From Enterovibrio sp045679545 (GTDB lineage Bacteria > Pseudomonadota > Gammaproteobacteria > Enterobacterales > Vibrionaceae), in the NCBI RefSeq assembly GCF_045679545.1, contig NZ_CP166195.1:124001-188000 (forward strand): 64,000 bases of DNA, given 5' to 3'. Positions 43,079 through 52,065 of the stretch are shown piece by piece. Numbering within the stretch: position 1 is the stretch's first letter; each line of letters starts with the position of its first letter. The translations under genes and the position numbers were made by a program. The notes beneath the pieces are model-generated. The model was not told the DNA's origin and made no database searches. It worked only from the letters and a program-made list of their open reading frames with translations.

Positions 43079-46000
43079 ATGCAAAATAAGAAACGACTTT
43101 CCCTACTTTTGATCGCTGCACTTGCCGGATGCAACAATGAATCCCCTATTCCTCTACCGGATGTTGAAACACCCGCTCCTGTTCTTCCCGAGGAAGGGAC
43201 GGATGGCTCACCAGATATTGGTATGCCAGATCCAATCATTGCTGGCGAATTTTCACTTGATGGCAATGCGGTCTTTGGTGCATCGGTTACCTGCAACGGT
43301 CAAGCCGCAAATGCTTTTGAATTCTCTCAAAAAGACGCCGTTGTTTGTGAGTACAAAGGCACCGTACTAGCCTCTTTCAACGATATCTTTAGCGAACAAT
43401 CGTCTAAAAAACGCGAGGCGATAACGCGTTATCGCCTTACACTCAACAATTCAAATGAATTCGCCAACGAGCCAGATAAATTGCGCAATGCGCAAGCACT
43501 GATCAACGCTGTTGCACCGACTCATGGCAATCAAATTGATTTCCCCTCGATGACAATCCAAGACGAGTTAGTATTCTCGTCGACGTACAACAATGATCTC
43601 TCTTTAGCGCCAGAAGAATTCGACAAGTTGCTAGAAGAAGAACCTGCAGAAGAGAACCTTGCCGATAAACTCCCAAGTGCTCATGTTCCCGACATCAAAC
43701 CTGAGGTATCAACAGGTACATCAACCGATCTGAATGGGAGTTTTGTTTCTGCCAACGCCGAAGACGCCTACCAGTACAAACCGACCGAAACGATACTGTC
43801 TAAAGCTGTCATCACAGATTCAAACGGCAATCCCGTTCAAGGTTTGTCTTACTTCAGCCGGTCTTCTCGCGGAAAAACCAACGCATCGGGTGAGTTTGAA
43901 TTTGTGTGGGGTGAAACCCTCTCATTCGGTATCGATACCTTTGAGCTAGGCGGGCTTCGCGCTAACCAAACAACCTTTACGCTGGCTGATTTAGGCGTTG
44001 AGCAACGTGGGCGCAATGCTGAAGCACTGGTTCATCGCTATGCAACCAAGCAGGGTGAAACACTCTCAATCAATGACACCGTTGAGCGCGTATTCGCGCA
44101 ATACCCTAACGTGATCAACGAAGCGATTTCGCTGTCTCTTAATGACAAAGACACTGTGCTTGACGTCGGTGGTGGTCAAACCCAAACCGTAAAAGCAGAA
44201 TTCGAAAATCAGTTTACTTCTGGCATCGCGAAACAGATTGATGACGCCATTTGCGGCGCTAGCTGTCATTCTTCGGCATTCCGTTTTGACGCTCAACCGA
44301 ACATTCGCGTTGCTACCGACGAGTTGCAAAACATTCAAGAAGACATCAACAAGCTTTGGGGCATAAATGAAGCCGTCACCCAAGGTTGGAAGCCTGTCGA
44401 TAAATTCCATGTTTTCGCCGATGCAACTTGGTTTTATGGCAGCGTAGGCACCGCGCGTGGACAAGCGGCGGTGAATATTTCGAACCGCGCATTCCCAGTC
44501 ATGATGGCGCGTAACGACAATAACTATTGGATTGAATTCGGTCAGCCTAAAGCCTACGACGAGCGTGACTTAGCGTACATCACCGAATCCCCTACTGTGA
44601 AACCTGATTTAGCGGGTGCTAACACTGCCACCTATGGCCTGCCGTTTGTCAGTATTGGTGAATTAGGTAAAGGCAAAATCATGGTAATGGGTAACGCCCG
44701 TTACAACTCCATTTTGGTGTGTCCAGACGGGTACTCTTGGGGCGGTAATAGTCAATGTACCAATGGGAAAGATGGCGATGACATGAAGAATTTCTTCAAC
44801 AATGTTATTCGCTACCTGACAAACCGGAACGCTGATGAGCAAATCACAGTCGGCACCAACATTCCGCATGTGTATTTCACGCGCGCAGGCATTACCCTTG
44901 GTCATCAAGCCGACTACGTAATTGCTGAAGATTTCAATGTGATCACAGAGCAAACCCAGTCGTTTGATGGCATTGACCCGTCGGATACACCGCTACTGAT
45001 CATTAACGGATTCGACTACAACGGTCCAACGGGTGACTATTATCTTCCACCTCACACCGCCAATACCCACAGTCCTAAATTGAGCCAAGATGACACCATG
45101 GCACTCATGGAATACGTGTCTAAGGGCGGCAGCATTCTCGTCATGGAAACTTTACGTGCGACAAATGACGCTGGCGAGTTAGGTCGCTTGCTGGATGCGG
45201 CAGGCATTGCATTTGGCATGGGTGAATCTGTTGTGCCAAACGGCAACGGCCCGAATGATGGCTATGCTGATCGCGTGCGTTCAAACCGCGAATATGGCCT
45301 TTACATCATTGAACGTTACGCGGCTATTGATGGTGAAAACGGCGAGCAACCAAAACTGCCTTACAACATTGACGAAAATGGCAATGTGACTTGGGATTTC
45401 ATCGAAAGCGATAAACCCGATGATAAGCCCAATCTGGAAACTGCTTATTATGCAGAGAAAGGCGAAGACGGAAAGGAAGTGACGCACAAAGCGTTTATTC
45501 GCGAAGAAGACCATTTCGTCCGTGATGACAACGGTCATATTGACGTATCCTATGGCGAGCCAGTCATTGATACTAAGTCACTGCGTAAAGCCATCAATGA
45601 TTTATTGAGTAAATTCTCCGTCGAGGGTAAACGTACTTATCAAGAATGTACTGATTCGAATTACCACTATGAAATCAACTGTCTTGAGTATCGTCCTGGA
45701 AATAAGATCCCACTGACTGGCGGCATGTCTCGTCCAATCTATACCAAATTGGATTTGGGAGACAAAGAAGCGCGAGCCATGATCAAAGCAGCGGATCTTG
45801 GTACCAATATAGAACGCCTCTATCAACACGAACGCTACTTCCGTTCAGCAGGTAAACAAGGGGAGCGCTTGAGCAGCGTCGATTTGAATCGACTCTATAC
45901 CAACATGTCTGTTTGGCTGTGGAACGATCTGGATTATCGCTTTGAAGCGAGTCTTGATGACGAACTGGGCTTCGAAAAATTCACCCAATTCCTAAACTGC

Positions 46001-47611
46001 TATTCACAAAACAAGGGCGCTCAGGGTACGCGTTGCCCAGAGGAGCTTGGCAACCAACTGGTTAACATGGCGATGATCTATGGCGCAGATGCTGGCGAAT
46101 ATTCAGGGCTAATGAACCCAAGCTACCCGCTCAACTACATGGAAAAGCCTCTTACGCGTTTAATGCTGGGTCGTTCATTCTGGGATTACGACATCAAAGT
46201 GGATATCCGCCAGTTCCCGGGTGAACCAGACGGGCACAATACGAGCAAAGACCTGACCTTCGATATGAGTGGAAATACTGTTGCTTACTACGCAGGCAAC
46301 CGACAGGCCACTGGGCAATGGGCCGTTGCACATCAAAAAGTGACCGTCAGCGTATCTGGGAATACGTCTCCTGTTACTTTCACCATCGGTCTGCATGACG
46401 ATTTGACTGGGCGCGAGAAACACGAGCTTGCGCTTAAACGTCCACCACGTATGCAACAAAGTTATTCGGTGACAAGTAGTGGTGAATTTACTGTGCCTTA
46501 TGGCGGCTTGATCTACGTGCAAGGTGGCAACAGCAACGCAGTGAATATCTCCTTTGACGGCACAGTCGCCGCGCCATTGTTTGACGGCAGTAAGGGTGAG
46601 TGGGTGAATCCCCAGCACTCCCCTGCCCCAATCGGTGATGTGGTGTCCAACAGCTTCATTTACACCGCACCAAAAGCCAACTTGATCGCGGCAAACATTG
46701 ATGGTGGCATCGCACAATTTGCTGCAGATCTCGATACGTTCGCAAAAGATCTCAATGACTTTTATGCAAGAAACGAAGGTATTAACGGACAACACAACCG
46801 TGCAGCAACCCACTCAGATATACCAAACAATCGCCATGCGTTTGTTAACGATGTTGCCATCAGTATTGGTGCCGCTCACTCGGGTTATCCGGTGATGAAC
46901 AGCAGCTTTAATGCCAACAGCGAAAATATACCGACAACGCCTCTGAACGATTGGTTAATTTGGCATGAAGTCGGCCACAACGCCGCTGAAGCCCCACTGA
47001 CAGTGGAAGGCGCGACGGAAGTCGCCAACAACGTACTGGGTTTGTACATGCAGCAGAAATATCTTGGCGTCATGTCCCGCGTCGAGCGTGATATTCGCAT
47101 CGCGCCAGATTTTGTTGCCGCTGAACACGGACACGCATGGGGCGCTGGTGGCGCAGGTGAACGTTTGCTGATGTTTGCACAACTAAAAGAGTGGGCAGAC
47201 ACAGAGCTGGACATCACCCAATGGTACGAAGGCGAACTGCCAGATTTCTACAATCAAGAACTTGGCATGAATGGCTTTAACCTTTACAAATTAATGCATC
47301 GCCTCACACGTAACCAATCTGAAAATGGGATGCGTTTAGTCGGTGAGAACCAATGTTACCAATCAAAATTAGGTAAGAGTGACGCTTTGCTGCTGTGTGC
47401 ATCTTACGCTGCACAAACAGACTTGACGGCGTTCTTTGACGCATGGAACCCAGGAGTGGTGGCTAACATTTTGCCGGGTCAAAGCCAGCCTCAGTATAGC
47501 GGTGGTATTGGCGATGCAGGACGAGCAGCGGTGAAAGCGCTGAATCTACCGCTTCCTACACGCAATCCAATTGCGATTGATTCAGTGACGGTGGGAGTGT
47601 CAGCTCTGTAA
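43079..47611 (+). CDS. acfD: AcfD/SslE-like M60 metalloprotease lipoprotein
   Basis: A 1510-residue secreted lipoprotein. A type II signal peptide ends in LAGC (Cys19), followed by a Pro/Glu-rich linker. The C-terminal M60 (gluzincin) domain has HEVGH at 1296-1300 with Glu1314 in ATEVANN as likely third zinc ligand. Size and layout match V. cholerae AcfD and E. coli SslE, mucin-degrading surface proteases exported by type II secretion in those organisms. Eight or more cysteines in pairs (e.g. CGASC around residue 393) suggest disulfides. GGAACAAGA precedes the ATG. It is transcribed alone, with terminators on both flanks. Confidence 0.88.
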   Translation: MQNKKRLSLLLIAALAGCNNESPIPLPDVETPAPVLPEEGTDGSPDIGMPDPIIAGEFSLDGNAVFGASVTCNGQAANAFEFSQKDAVVCEYKGTVLASFNDIFSEQSSKKREAITRYRLTLNNSNEFANEPDKLRNAQALINAVAPTHGNQIDFPSMTIQDELVFSSTYNNDLSLAPEEFDKLLEEEPAEENLADKLPSAHVPDIKPEVSTGTSTDLNGSFVSANAEDAYQYKPTETILSKAVITDSNGNPVQGLSYFSRSSRGKTNASGEFEFVWGETLSFGIDTFELGGLRANQTTFTLADLGVEQRGRNAEALVHRYATKQGETLSINDTVERVFAQYPNVINEAISLSLNDKDTVLDVGGGQTQTVKAEFENQFTSGIAKQIDDAICGASCHSSAFRFDAQPNIRVATDELQNIQEDINKLWGINEAVTQGWKPVDKFHVFADATWFYGSVGTARGQAAVNISNRAFPVMMARNDNNYWIEFGQPKAYDERDLAYITESPTVKPDLAGANTATYGLPFVSIGELGKGKIMVMGNARYNSILVCPDGYSWGGNSQCTNGKDGDDMKNFFNNVIRYLTNRNADEQITVGTNIPHVYFTRAGITLGHQADYVIAEDFNVITEQTQSFDGIDPSDTPLLIINGFDYNGPTGDYYLPPHTANTHSPKLSQDDTMALMEYVSKGGSILVMETLRATNDAGELGRLLDAAGIAFGMGESVVPNGNGPNDGYADRVRSNREYGLYIIERYAAIDGENGEQPKLPYNIDENGNVTWDFIESDKPDDKPNLETAYYAEKGEDGKEVTHKAFIREEDHFVRDDNGHIDVSYGEPVIDTKSLRKAINDLLSKFSVEGKRTYQECTDSNYHYEINCLEYRPGNKIPLTGGMSRPIYTKLDLGDKEARAMIKAADLGTNIERLYQHERYFRSAGKQGERLSSVDLNRLYTNMSVWLWNDLDYRFEASLDDELGFEKFTQFLNCYSQNKGAQGTRCPEELGNQLVNMAMIYGADAGEYSGLMNPSYPLNYMEKPLTRLMLGRSFWDYDIKVDIRQFPGEPDGHNTSKDLTFDMSGNTVAYYAGNRQATGQWAVAHQKVTVSVSGNTSPVTFTIGLHDDLTGREKHELALKRPPRMQQSYSVTSSGEFTVPYGGLIYVQGGNSNAVNISFDGTVAAPLFDGSKGEWVNPQHSPAPIGDVVSNSFIYTAPKANLIAANIDGGIAQFAADLDTFAKDLNDFYARNEGINGQHNRAATHSDIPNNRHAFVNDVAISIGAAHSGYPVMNSSFNANSENIPTTPLNDWLIWHEVGHNAAEAPLTVEGATEVANNVLGLYMQQKYLGVMSRVERDIRIAPDFVAAEHGHAWGAGGAGERLLMFAQLKEWADTELDITQWYEGELPDFYNQELGMNGFNLYKLMHRLTRNQSENGMRLVGENQCYQSKLGKSDALLLCASYAAQTDLTAFFDAWNPGVVANILPGQSQPQYSGGIGDAGRAAVKALNLPLPTRNPIAIDSVTVGVSAL

Positions 47612-47628
47612 TCATTGAAAACATTTAA

Positions 47629-47656
47629 AAGAAGGGAGCCATTTGGCTCCCTTCTT
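47629..47656. terminator. Bidirectional terminator between acfD and a convergent membrane-protein gene
   Basis: A perfect 12-bp stem AAGAAGGGAGCC / GGCTCCCTTCTT with a 4-base loop lies between the stops at 47611 and 47681. The T-run is better in the minus direction (TTCTTTTAAA). Confidence 0.9.
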
Positions 47657-47680
47657 CGTATGACTCACAATGGGCTTGGC

Positions 47681-48472
47681 CTATTGCTTTGTAATAAGTC
47701 TATATTCCGTCAGTGTCAGAATCGCACTTTCAAGCACCTCTAACCCTTGGTTACTATAGCCATAGAAATTCGGCGTTACCGCGTTTCTCAAGCTCACCAC
47801 CATCTCTGTAATATCATCACCTAACATCAAGCCATCCGATAGTTCCGACAACAGACGTTGCTTCTGTTCGTCTAACGGCTCAAGAAACTCGCTGTATCCA
47901 GCGACAGAGCTATAAAGATTACTGAACGTTCCCGTCGTATTCTCTTCAATGTAGTAGCTCACTGAACGCGAGAAATTGACGCGAATATCGCTCACACTTT
48001 CATTGGTTGAAAAGACAGTTTCTAACAAGCCATCCCCACCCGCATGTTCAATAGTGTTTGGCTTATAATCTGTTTTCGGGAAAACAAGAAATGCTGATAT
48101 TGCACCGTCACGAGTTACCGCGGATAGTACGAAACGTCTGTCGTCATAATATTTAATGACGTCACCAGCCATCGTTTTTTTGATGTAAACCGGCGCACCA
48201 AATGTCTCTTCCAGAACATCTTCTGAAGCACGAATATAGATCCGCGCCAGATTATTGTGTGACGGGATATCAGTGAACTGCGACAGCGTAAGGTTATAAA
48301 CCTTATCAATCGCGTCCATGGTGTCATTCAACCCACCAAGAGCAATCGCGATGATAGAGACAAACGCAATGGTTTTTGCCCATTTTTCTCGAACACGATC
48401 TTTCAGATTTCGTTGTTGTGCTGTTTCAAGCGCCAGAGCTTCTTTTTGCTCATTGACTTCAACCACCGACAT
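47681..48472 (-). CDS. Bitopic inner-membrane protein with periplasmic domain, unrecognised
   Basis: A 263-residue protein. A cytoplasmic amphipathic N-terminus rich in Glu/Lys (residues 1-32) is followed by one membrane segment (TIAFVSIIAIALGGL, about 34-48) and a 210-residue domain that would be periplasmic. The domain includes a YDDRRFVLSAVTRDG strand pair. I recognise no family. It starts 3 bases after the stop of the 53-residue gene, with GGGGTAAGG just ahead of the ATG, so translation is coupled. Confidence 0.75.
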   Translation of the reverse strand: MSVVEVNEQKEALALETAQQRNLKDRVREKWAKTIAFVSIIAIALGGLNDTMDAIDKVYNLTLSQFTDIPSHNNLARIYIRASEDVLEETFGAPVYIKKTMAGDVIKYYDDRRFVLSAVTRDGAISAFLVFPKTDYKPNTIEHAGGDGLLETVFSTNESVSDIRVNFSRSVSYYIEENTTGTFSNLYSSVAGYSEFLEPLDEQKQRLLSELSDGLMLGDDITEMVVSLRNAVTPNFYGYSNQGLEVLESAILTLTEYRLITKQ

Positions 48473-48475
48473 GCC

Positions 48476-48637
48476 TTACCCCTTCAAATCTTCTAGTTTT
48501 TCAATCGCTGTTTCAATAACGTGCTCACTGATCGCCTCGATCTCGTCTTGACTCACATACTGCTTAATGTCGTCGGAAAATCGCACACCAATAAAAACGC
48601 CAAAGCCTATAAGGCCAAAGACAAAAAGCCTAAACAT
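48476..48637 (-). CDS. Small 53-residue membrane protein
   Basis: MFRLFVFGLIGFGVFIGVRF forms one membrane segment, then a 33-residue acidic amphipathic helix (DEIEAISEHVIETAIEKLEDL). GGAGAATCAAG precedes the ATG at 48637. It lies between the transglycosylase gene (stop 48653) and the bitopic protein gene and is tightly coupled to the latter. The acidic helix is suited to protein-protein contact in the periplasm or cytoplasm. Confidence 0.75.
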   Translation of the reverse strand: MFRLFVFGLIGFGVFIGVRFSDDIKQYVSQDEIEAISEHVIETAIEKLEDLKG

Positions 48638-48652
48638 CTTGATTCTCCAGTG

Positions 48653-50374
48653 TTATTGGTACATCGAAATTCGACCTTTTACCTTTCGTAGGTAATTCTT
48701 GGTCTCATCGTAAGGAAGGTTTTCAAGCAGGTGGTCATACACTTCGTCCGGCGTCATGCTGTTAATCACCACAGCGGCTTTACGAATATTGGTAGACCTG
48801 TCTTTATTGAACGCTTTAGCGACGTTGCCTGCACCTGTGTTGTAAGCGGCAATCACACAGTAAAGACGCGCTTGATCATTGGTGATGAACTTAAGGTAGC
48901 GCTTGTCCAAAATATTGAGATAAGCCGTACCTGTTTCCACGTTAATAGGCGGAACGTATAGGTCTGTTGGTGACATTGGCGAATCGATCTTACGGAACAA
49001 TTTGTTCACGTCATGACCTGCGCTGTTTGGTACAACTTGCATCAAACCAAAAGCAGGAACATGTGATTTCGCATCTGGGCGGAAAGAGGATTCGCTGTGC
49101 ATAATCGCCATAACAAGCGCAGCATCAATTTCCCAACGCTCACTTTCTTTTTCTACAAGCGGCTGATAAGTAGAAGCACGTGTCTTTAACGCGTTTTCAG
49201 GTAGCTTCACTTTGTAGCTCACCACTTTTTTGGCGGTATTGTTACTTGGTTTAGAAGCTTGCACTGTAACGGTTTTAGCGGGTTCGACGTCGCTCACGAC
49301 TGTGGTTGTTGGCTGCGTTGTTGGCAGCGGTTTCGGCTGTGATATTGGCGACTGCTCAGCTAACTCCGTTGCCGCTTGCTTTTTCGGTGTTTCTTCCACA
49401 GTGAGTGAAGGTTTACGGGTATCCATCGCTTCTGTTTTGGGTGCGCGCTCTTTTGGTGCTACTACGCCAGGCGGCTTCGCTTCAACGTTCGCGTTAGCAT
49501 TAATTATCTTACTCGCATCCGTCATCACATTAGCTTTGGTTTCATCCGATTCAACGCTCACCACCTGCTCGACTTTCGCCGTAGATTCGACATCGGCTTT
49601 GTTGGCAATGACAGCGGTTTCCACAACCTTCTCGTCGTCGGCCTTTTTAGGTTGCATTTTTACTGGCTCAGGAATACCCAGTTCTTTGCGCTTCGCTTTG
49701 AACTGTTCGCTGATTGACGCTATACGAGGTGCCGCTGATTGAAGAAGTGCGATTTTCTTCTTATGCGCGCGCTCATAAATAAAGGACTCAGGAATCCCAG
49801 TATTTGATCGAATTAAACGTTCTGCTTGAACATCAAGTTCGCGCATTTGCACTTGAATTTGATCGATGATGAACTGCTTTTCAATGCTCTCTTGCTCAAA
49901 CGAATAGTCAACATAAGCAATATCTTTACTCGCATTCTCAAGCGACACCGTTTGACCATCAACGTCCAATACCTTTAGCGATGTTAACGCCGCTGATGCG
50001 TCTTGGCCGGCATCAACCAACACTGAAATCGTGGCTGTGTTGTTGTCGTAATCAACCACTTTTTTTACTGTGTTACTGTCAGAATATTCAACCGATTTGG
50101 TTGAATCAGACACTTCGCCACTGCCCCATTGGTCAATCAGCAATTCACGCTCTTTGTCTAAATTCGACGTGTACTCATCTCGCCACGCTTCGTACTCAGA
50201 CAAGTGGTTATCAAGCCATTGGTAAAATTCAGCAAATTTTTCTTGTTGAGGTTGATTCACTCGTTTTGCTTCACGATCTAGCTCAGCAAAAGAATCTGCT
50301 GTCGCCAATGCAGGGACAACATTCAATACGACAGCGATACACACTGCCAACGTTTTTATTTTATTCGTCGCCAT
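48653..50374 (-). CDS. MltC-like lytic transglycosylase, periplasmic, with long insertion
   Basis: A 573-residue peptidoglycan lytic transglycosylase. The C-terminal SLT domain (about 415-573) resembles MltC: catalytic Glu428 in IMHSESSFRP, then FGLMQVVPNSAGHDV, ETGTAYLNIL and AAYNTGAGNV. The N-terminal region resembles the MltC N-domain (DUF3393). Two departures stand out: the signal peptide ends ALA-TADS with no lipobox Cys, so it is not a lipoprotein; and about 170 low-complexity residues (215-390, Ala/Pro/Lys/Thr/Val-rich) are inserted before the SLT domain, against 359 residues in total for E. coli MltC. A strong terminator lies just upstream, so it is probably expressed separately from the lipoprotein genes. 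Confidence 0.82.
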   Translation of the reverse strand: MATNKIKTLAVCIAVVLNVVPALATADSFAELDREAKRVNQPQQEKFAEFYQWLDNHLSEYEAWRDEYTSNLDKERELLIDQWGSGEVSDSTKSVEYSDSNTVKKVVDYDNNTATISVLVDAGQDASAALTSLKVLDVDGQTVSLENASKDIAYVDYSFEQESIEKQFIIDQIQVQMRELDVQAERLIRSNTGIPESFIYERAHKKKIALLQSAAPRIASISEQFKAKRKELGIPEPVKMQPKKADDEKVVETAVIANKADVESTAKVEQVVSVESDETKANVMTDASKIINANANVEAKPPGVVAPKERAPKTEAMDTRKPSLTVEETPKKQAATELAEQSPISQPKPLPTTQPTTTVVSDVEPAKTVTVQASKPSNNTAKKVVSYKVKLPENALKTRASTYQPLVEKESERWEIDAALVMAIMHSESSFRPDAKSHVPAFGLMQVVPNSAGHDVNKLFRKIDSPMSPTDLYVPPINVETGTAYLNILDKRYLKFITNDQARLYCVIAAYNTGAGNVAKAFNKDRSTNIRKAAVVINSMTPDEVYDHLLENLPYDETKNYLRKVKGRISMYQ

Positions 50375-50393
50375 TTCCGGTACCTAGCACCAT

Positions 50394-50421
50394 AAAAAAG
50401 AGGTTATCTCGCGATAACCTC
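50394..50421 (-). terminator. Rho-independent terminator after the lipoprotein genes
   Basis: On the minus strand GAGGTTATC-GCGA-GATAACCTC is followed by TTTTTT. It lies between the LPP20-like gene stop (50453) and the transglycosylase start (50374), with only 19 bases from the end of its T-run to the next ATG. Confidence 0.93.
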
Positions 50422-50452
50422 ATAAGAAGGGTTCATTTATTACGTATTGCGC

Positions 50453-51052
50453 TTAAAGCTGTTTCAGAGACTCAAGAGTCTTCGCCAGATCGTCAGCCGC
50501 TTGCTCATTGTTGAATTGATTCCACAACGTTGCATCTTCGCCCGCAGCGTCAATCACACTGTTTCGGTTGGCTTTGTAGGCTTCTTTGTCCATACCGACA
50601 AGCACATACAATCCACCTGTTGGACTTACTTGGCTGACCAGCACACGGCTGTCTGTCAGTGAGCGAGAAACGACTGTTTTGGTCACATTTTCAAACGTTT
50701 CCATTACAGACTCATTCACGCCTTCAGCAGTATTTGTGGTAACAGATGCTTCTACTGCTTGTTTGAACATGTTATTCACGTCAACCTGAAACTGAGACGC
50801 CAAAGCAACACGCGCTTCATTCGCTGCCACTTTGCGCATCACGCTCATGCCCGCTGCGCTTTTCTTCGCATAACCTGTCGCAGCAATGCCAATGTCTGAT
50901 GGCATCACATCACATACCCAACCTGGTGCTTCATCTTTCGGAGAATCAGGGAAAGTACATGCAGCAAAGTTTTGGCTTTGCTCAACGGTTGCGTTGTTAG
51001 AACAAGCCGAAAGAAGCAGTGCCAATGAGGCTGTTAAAAGGGTCTTTTTCAT
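50453..51052 (-). CDS. LPP20-family lipoprotein
   Basis: A 199-residue outer-membrane-type lipoprotein with lipobox LLSAC (Cys17). The core GWVCDVMPSDIGIAATGYAKKSA...NEARVALASQFQVDV is the LPP20 pattern, a domain also used by FlgP in Vibrio flagellar H-rings. Position +2 after the lipid Cys is Ser, which predicts outer-membrane sorting. It follows the CsgG-like gene by two bases. A flagellar role is not implied because no flagellar genes are nearby. Confidence 0.85.
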   Translation of the reverse strand: MKKTLLTASLALLLSACSNNATVEQSQNFAACTFPDSPKDEAPGWVCDVMPSDIGIAATGYAKKSAAGMSVMRKVAANEARVALASQFQVDVNNMFKQAVEASVTTNTAEGVNESVMETFENVTKTVVSRSLTDSRVLVSQVSPTGGLYVLVGMDKEAYKANRNSVIDAAGEDATLWNQFNNEQAADDLAKTLESLKQL

Positions 51053-51054
51053 AT

Positions 51055-52044
51055 TTAGTACACCGCGTTGTTAGCCCAGCATTGAATATCCCAAAAGGCG
51101 CATTCTTCAGGAACCAGTTTGGCGGTATCACCTTTGCGCAACTTCATCGACATTTCCTCGTCGATTGCGACCCATGAGAAAGTAGCTTTTACAGCATCAC
51201 TTTCGTGTTCAACAACATAGCCTTCACCGACGGTGTACGACTCAACATGACCTTCGTCCGATTTGAATACTTGAGAGAAAGAGATGTCTGCACCAGGCTG
51301 AATACGCTTGTTGGTACCCATTTCTACTTTCACCATGGTGCCGTGCTCACACTGACGCATTTCCATCACTGGTGCCGAAGGCGCAAGCAGCTTTTGAAGC
51401 TCAAAGTTGTACTTCACTGATTTCGCAGCCGCTTCACTTGCCATTGACGTGTACTGCGCTTTAGAGATTGGACACTTAGAATTGGAGGTTTCAGAAGTAA
51501 ACGTGTCGTAGCTTGCTAGCTCAATGCGCTGAACAAGGTTCATTTCTGGCAAAGACACCACTTTGGCAACGGCTTTCACTTCAGTGCGGAAATCACAGTG
51601 AGCCGGATAAACCGTGGTTTCTCCCTCGTCATCGGTTTCTGTACTGCGCTCAGTAAAACTGTATGAAAGATCGCTGGCTGTCACTTCGGTGATAATGGCT
51701 AGGTCGGCGATTGGCACACCTTTTTTATTGTAGCGACCACTTTGTTCCGCTAACTTGATCTCGCCTTTCAGTTTGTTTGCCAACTTGCGATCAACCAGCT
51801 TGCTGCCAGTCTTTTCAATGGTGGCTTCTAGATCGTTACGGTAAACAGTTTGAAGACGGCCTTTCGCCGAGTCTTCAAAAGCCATGTCAACAGGCAGAAC
51901 GATCACTTTAATGTCTTGCGCTTTTTTACCAGGAACCGCCGCCGTTTCAAGCTCGACTTGTGTATTGGGCAAACAAACATTATTCACTGCACAGCCAGAA
52001 ACTAAAGATGTAAGAGCCACTGCCACTAACGATTTTTTAAACAC
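51055..52044 (-). CDS. Lipoprotein with CsgG/LpoB-like N-terminal domain
   Basis: A 329-residue lipoprotein with lipobox VSGC (Cys18). Residues 40-200 follow the CsgG/LpoB strand-helix plan: IKVIVLPVDMAF, a helix RNDLEATIEKTGSKLVDRK, and ADLAIITEVTASDLSYSF. The C-terminal 110 residues form a separate beta-rich region with four cysteines near the end (ECAFWDIQC). Relatives either build outer-membrane pores (CsgG) or activate peptidoglycan synthases (LpoB). Which, if any, applies here is unknown. It is the middle gene of a three-lipoprotein unit. Confidence 0.75.
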   Translation of the reverse strand: MFKKSLVAVALTSLVSGCAVNNVCLPNTQVELETAAVPGKKAQDIKVIVLPVDMAFEDSAKGRLQTVYRNDLEATIEKTGSKLVDRKLANKLKGEIKLAEQSGRYNKKGVPIADLAIITEVTASDLSYSFTERSTETDDEGETTVYPAHCDFRTEVKAVAKVVSLPEMNLVQRIELASYDTFTSETSNSKCPISKAQYTSMASEAAAKSVKYNFELQKLLAPSAPVMEMRQCEHGTMVKVEMGTNKRIQPGADISFSQVFKSDEGHVESYTVGEGYVVEHESDAVKATFSWVAIDEEMSMKLRKGDTAKLVPEECAFWDIQCWANNAVY

Positions 52045-52065
52045 TTTTACTACTCCAGTGTAATA

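Noticed and set aside
46175..46813. 212-codon minus-strand frame inside the M60 protease gene
   Set aside because: Antisense to a well-supported gene, with no family resemblance or ribosome binding site.
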